8,363 bases of DNA. Origin: Hyphomicrobiaceae bacterium (lineage in GTDB: Bacteria; Pseudomonadota; Alphaproteobacteria; Rhizobiales; Hyphomicrobiaceae). Shown here in pieces: positions 6,582 through 8,363 of this stretch. The number at the start of each line of letters is the position of its first letter. Positions within the stretch are counted from its first letter, which is position 1. The stretch lies in contig JAJFHI010000129.1 in NCBI GenBank assembly GCA_021775715.1, forward strand, positions 1 to 8,363. Direction: 5' to 3'. The notes under the pieces are model-generated. The model was given only the letters and a program-made list of their open reading frames with translations, had not been told where the DNA came from and made no database searches. A program made the position numbers and the translations under genes.

Positions 6582-6988
6582 CCCGTGAGACCTTCAAATG
6601 GATTTTCGGTGACTATTTCGATCGCCAATGCCGCAGTAACGGTCGGATGCTTGATGCGTGGCGAGATCAGCAGGCCGTCCTCGCCTAAGGCTGCAAGTGC
6701 TGCAGCTTCAGCAACGGATGGCACACCGACCTGCTTCATCGATGCTGCAGAGTGCGTCTGGCAACGTTTGGCTTCCGCCTTGAGGCGCGCAATCGAGATC
6801 AGCGTCATCGGCTTCATCATTTTCGATGCTGCTTCGGACATCGCTTTGGCGATGTCGTCACGATCAATGGCGGCAATCAGGTCGAGTTGGCCGAGCGTGA
6901 ATTTCTGTTCCTCGAGTGCTGCTTGAATAATCGCCTCGATCTCGTCAGCCGTTACATTTTGGCGTACGCCCAGTCCAACAACAATCAT
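6578..6988 (-). CDS. cobE: Cobalamin biosynthesis protein CobE (CbiG C-terminal-domain type)
   Basis: A 136-residue protein matching the CobE/CbiG-C family. It opens with the glycine-rich strand MIVVGLGVRQNVTADEIEAI, contains LIAAIDRDD, and ends with the family-typical VGVPSVAEAAALAALGEDG and the PRIKHPTVTAALA segment. In aerobic B12 producers this small protein stands alone, whereas in anaerobic ones the domain is the C-terminal part of CbiG; its exact role in the aerobic pathway is less settled than that of its neighbours. The start is set at ATG 6988 because it overlaps the cobL stop as ATGA, the same arrangement as at the cobE-cobM junction. An ATG six codons upstream (7006) has no ribosome binding site and would deepen the overlap with cobL. 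The gene lies between two corrin methyltransferase genes in one operon. Confidence 0.87.
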   Translation of the reverse strand: MIVVGLGVRQNVTADEIEAIIQAALEEQKFTLGQLDLIAAIDRDDIAKAMSEAASKMMKPMTLISIARLKAEAKRCQTHSAASMKQVGVPSVAEAAALAALGEDGLLISPRIKHPTVTAALAIEIVTENPFEGLTG

Positions 6989-8208
6989 GTCTTTATTCCA
7001 ATCCATTGCATGACAGGCATAGCTGGTCGCCAGCCGGTCATTTGTCCAATTGCCTCGGCGCGCTCAACATTCAACCGAATGAGCTCCCCGCCGCGGGTCG
7101 CGTACTGGTTCGCCAGCACGTTCTGTGATTCAAGTGTAACAGCATTGACAACAAGACGACCACCTGATGGCAGGGCGTTCCACGCAAGGTCGAGTAAGGC
7201 CGGGTCCTTCGCGCCGCCACCGAAGAAAACAGCATCCGGAGGTGGCAGTTTGGGGCACACCTCAGACGCTTCACCGGTTAGGATTTCCAAACTTGGGGTT
7301 CCGAGCCGCAATGCGTTTTGCGCAGCACGTGCGGCCCGCGTGTTGTCACGCTCCACGCCGGTCGCGCGGCAGGTCGGGTGGGTCAACATCCATTCAATGG
7401 CAATTGACGCTGCACCACAGCCGATGTCCCAAAGGTGTTGCCCGGGACGTGGCGCCAAGCTCGAAAGTGTAACCGCGCGGATTTCGCGCTTGGTCAGTTG
7501 TCCGTCATTGGCGAACCAATGGTCAGGAAGGCCGCTTGTTCTTGGATGCAGGCGCGCATCGCTATCGGCTGCCACGTGAATGGCCATGGTGTTGAGATTG
7601 GCGAACTCGTGATCTCCGACGGTGTGGGCTGGACCCGACCAGATCTCCTCATTACCGCCGCCCATTGCGGTCAGGATAGTCATCGTCGAGGTGCCACAGC
7701 CATGAGCTGCCAGGAGAGCAGCGACCCTGCCAGGTGTTGTGCCATCGCGGCTCAGTGCAATGATGCGCGCGTCACGATGAAGGTGCGGCAGCAGTGTTTC
7801 GAATGGCCGGTTGTTGAGACCAAGGGTGATGGTATCTTGCAGGGCCCAGCCAAGGCGATTGGCGGCCAGAGAGAATGCAGACGGTTGCGGCAACGATATG
7901 TATTCGCCGTCGTTGAGATGGCGCGACAGCGTAACACCAGCGCCATAGTGAAACGGATCGCCAGACGCAAGGACGACGACGGGCTGGCCGCGAAGTTTTA
8001 GGATGTCGGGAATAGCGGCCTCAAAAGGATTCGGCCAGACAAGCGTGTTCTTCGCCAATCCGTCGACCAAGGCCAAATGCCGTCTGCCGCCGACGACCAG
8101 ATTTGCTGACTGGATCAGCGTTGTGGCGGCGCTTGAGAGGCCTTCCCGGCCGTCTTCACCCAAACCGATGATGGACAGCCATGGTCCCGATGTGCCATCG
8201 AACTTCAC
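6985..8208 (-). CDS. cobL: Precorrin-6Y C5,15-methyltransferase (decarboxylating), CbiE-CbiT fusion
   Basis: This 407-residue bifunctional enzyme converts precorrin-6B to precorrin-8 by methylating C-5 and C-15 and removing CO2 from the C-12 acetate. Residues ~9-215 are the CbiE-like class III methyltransferase half (LSIIGLGEDG at 11-20, VVLASGDPFHYGAG at 78-91, LPQPSAFSLAANRLGW at 106-121). Residues ~225-405 are the CbiT-like Rossmann methyltransferase half (ANDGQLTKREIRA at 233-245, SAM motif DIGCGAAS at 261-268, DAVFFGGGAKD at 325-335). Both active halves are intact and length is typical. The start is GTG at 8208, with GAGG 7 nt upstream; no nearby ATG is in frame. It is the first gene of the cobL-cobE-cobM run and starts 17 bp from the divergent cobK. 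Confidence 0.97.
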   Translation of the reverse strand: MKFDGTSGPWLSIIGLGEDGREGLSSAATTLIQSANLVVGGRRHLALVDGLAKNTLVWPNPFEAAIPDILKLRGQPVVVLASGDPFHYGAGVTLSRHLNDGEYISLPQPSAFSLAANRLGWALQDTITLGLNNRPFETLLPHLHRDARIIALSRDGTTPGRVAALLAAHGCGTSTMTILTAMGGGNEEIWSGPAHTVGDHEFANLNTMAIHVAADSDARLHPRTSGLPDHWFANDGQLTKREIRAVTLSSLAPRPGQHLWDIGCGAASIAIEWMLTHPTCRATGVERDNTRAARAAQNALRLGTPSLEILTGEASEVCPKLPPPDAVFFGGGAKDPALLDLAWNALPSGGRLVVNAVTLESQNVLANQYATRGGELIRLNVERAEAIGQMTGWRPAMPVMQWIGIKT

Positions 8209-8220
8209 AGGAGCACCTCA
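8209..8220. promoter_or_regulatory. Back-to-back ribosome binding sites in the cobL/cobK divergent gap
   Basis: The 17-bp gap between the two start codons holds AGGAG on the + strand (8209-8213, 12 nt before the cobK ATG). GAGG lies on the - strand (8219-8216, 7 nt before the cobL GTG). Together they make a near palindrome, AGGAGCACCT, with two mismatched positions. There is no room here for a promoter or riboswitch for either gene. Confidence 0.65.
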
Positions 8221-8225
8221 CCACT

Positions 8226-8363
8226 ATGACCACACGCATACTTTTGTTGGGCGGCACGACCGAAGCGCGCCAATTGGCGGAACGTCTTGCCAATGACGCA
8301 CGCTTTGATGTCGTTTTGTCTCTGGCTGGCCGTACAGTTTCGCCGAAGAAAATTCCTGTCGAG
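8226..8363 (+). CDS. cobK: Precorrin-6A reductase, N-terminal part (runs off window)
   Basis: The first 46 codons are visible, starting at ATG 8226: TTRILLLGGTTEARQLAERL, then DVVLSLAGRTVSPKKIPVE. The RILLLGGTTEAR nucleotide-binding start and the LSLAGRT segment are characteristic of CobK/CbiJ, which uses NADPH to reduce precorrin-6A to precorrin-6B, the substrate of CobL. The frame is open to the window edge. The gene runs opposite to cobL with 17 bp between the starts. To my memory, a reversed cobK beside cobL is also seen in other alphaproteobacterial cob clusters. The full length cannot be judged. Confidence 0.93.
   Translation, partial: MTTRILLLGGTTEARQLAERLANDARFDVVLSLAGRTVSPKKIPVE

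Noticed and set aside
6752..7579. 275-codon open frame on the + strand
   Set aside because: It is antisense to cobE and cobL, both clearly real, and its translation is Arg/Ser/Cys-rich without a recognisable motif.
7435..8001. 188-codon open frame on the + strand
   Set aside because: It is antisense to cobL, has a skewed composition and no ribosome binding site or motif.
8003..8296. 97-codon open frame on the + strand across the cobL/cobK gap
   Set aside because: It is antisense to the cobL start and in a different frame from cobK, which has a clear precorrin-6A reductase N-terminus.

Overview
The window looks like alphaproteobacterial chromosome. The cobalamin genes are of the oxygen-dependent (Cob) type: a fused CobL, a CobM, a separate small CobE and a divergent CobK. 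This layout is familiar from Rhizobiales and related groups. G+C is moderately above half by eye (not counted). Coding density is very high: the largest gap between genes is about 85 bp. No tRNA, rRNA, CRISPR array, insertion sequence or B12 riboswitch was seen. The genus cannot be named from this sequence.

Left part (1-4197, + strand). Three tightly spaced genes form one transcription unit that continues upstream of the window. They are the C-terminal part of an RND-type periplasmic adaptor, a 509-residue HlyD-type adaptor with an unusually long, GAF-like cytoplasmic N-terminus, and a 708-residue protein. The last joins a PqqD-like N-terminus, a membrane-embedded M50 (site-2-protease-like) zinc peptidase and a C-terminal HlyD/lipoyl adaptor domain. 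All three carry adaptor modules, and one carries an intramembrane protease. No ABC or RND motor, TolC-like channel or substrate gene is visible here. The likely reading is an envelope-spanning peptide or protein processing and export apparatus. This is the least ordinary part of the window.

Middle part (4194-5737, - strand). A Tat-exported aldo/keto reductase and a DUF6064-type membrane protein are coupled through a TAATG stop/start overlap. The DUF6064 gene converges on the M50 gene, and one TTAA supplies the stop codons of both. An 85-bp gap with a weak candidate promoter separates this pair from the cobalamin genes.

Right part (5823-8363). cobL, cobE and cobM lie on the - strand, with ATGA overlaps at both junctions. 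cobK starts on the + strand only 17 bp from the cobL start and runs off the window. CobM makes precorrin-5, CobK reduces precorrin-6A and CobL converts precorrin-6B to precorrin-8, so these are middle steps of corrin-ring synthesis. The intervening C-1 methylation step (precorrin-5 to precorrin-6A) must be encoded elsewhere. Three palindromic elements crowd the last ~65 bp of cobM.

Starts moved from the longest possible ORF: the aldo/keto reductase to ATG at 5737 and cobE to ATG at 6988.
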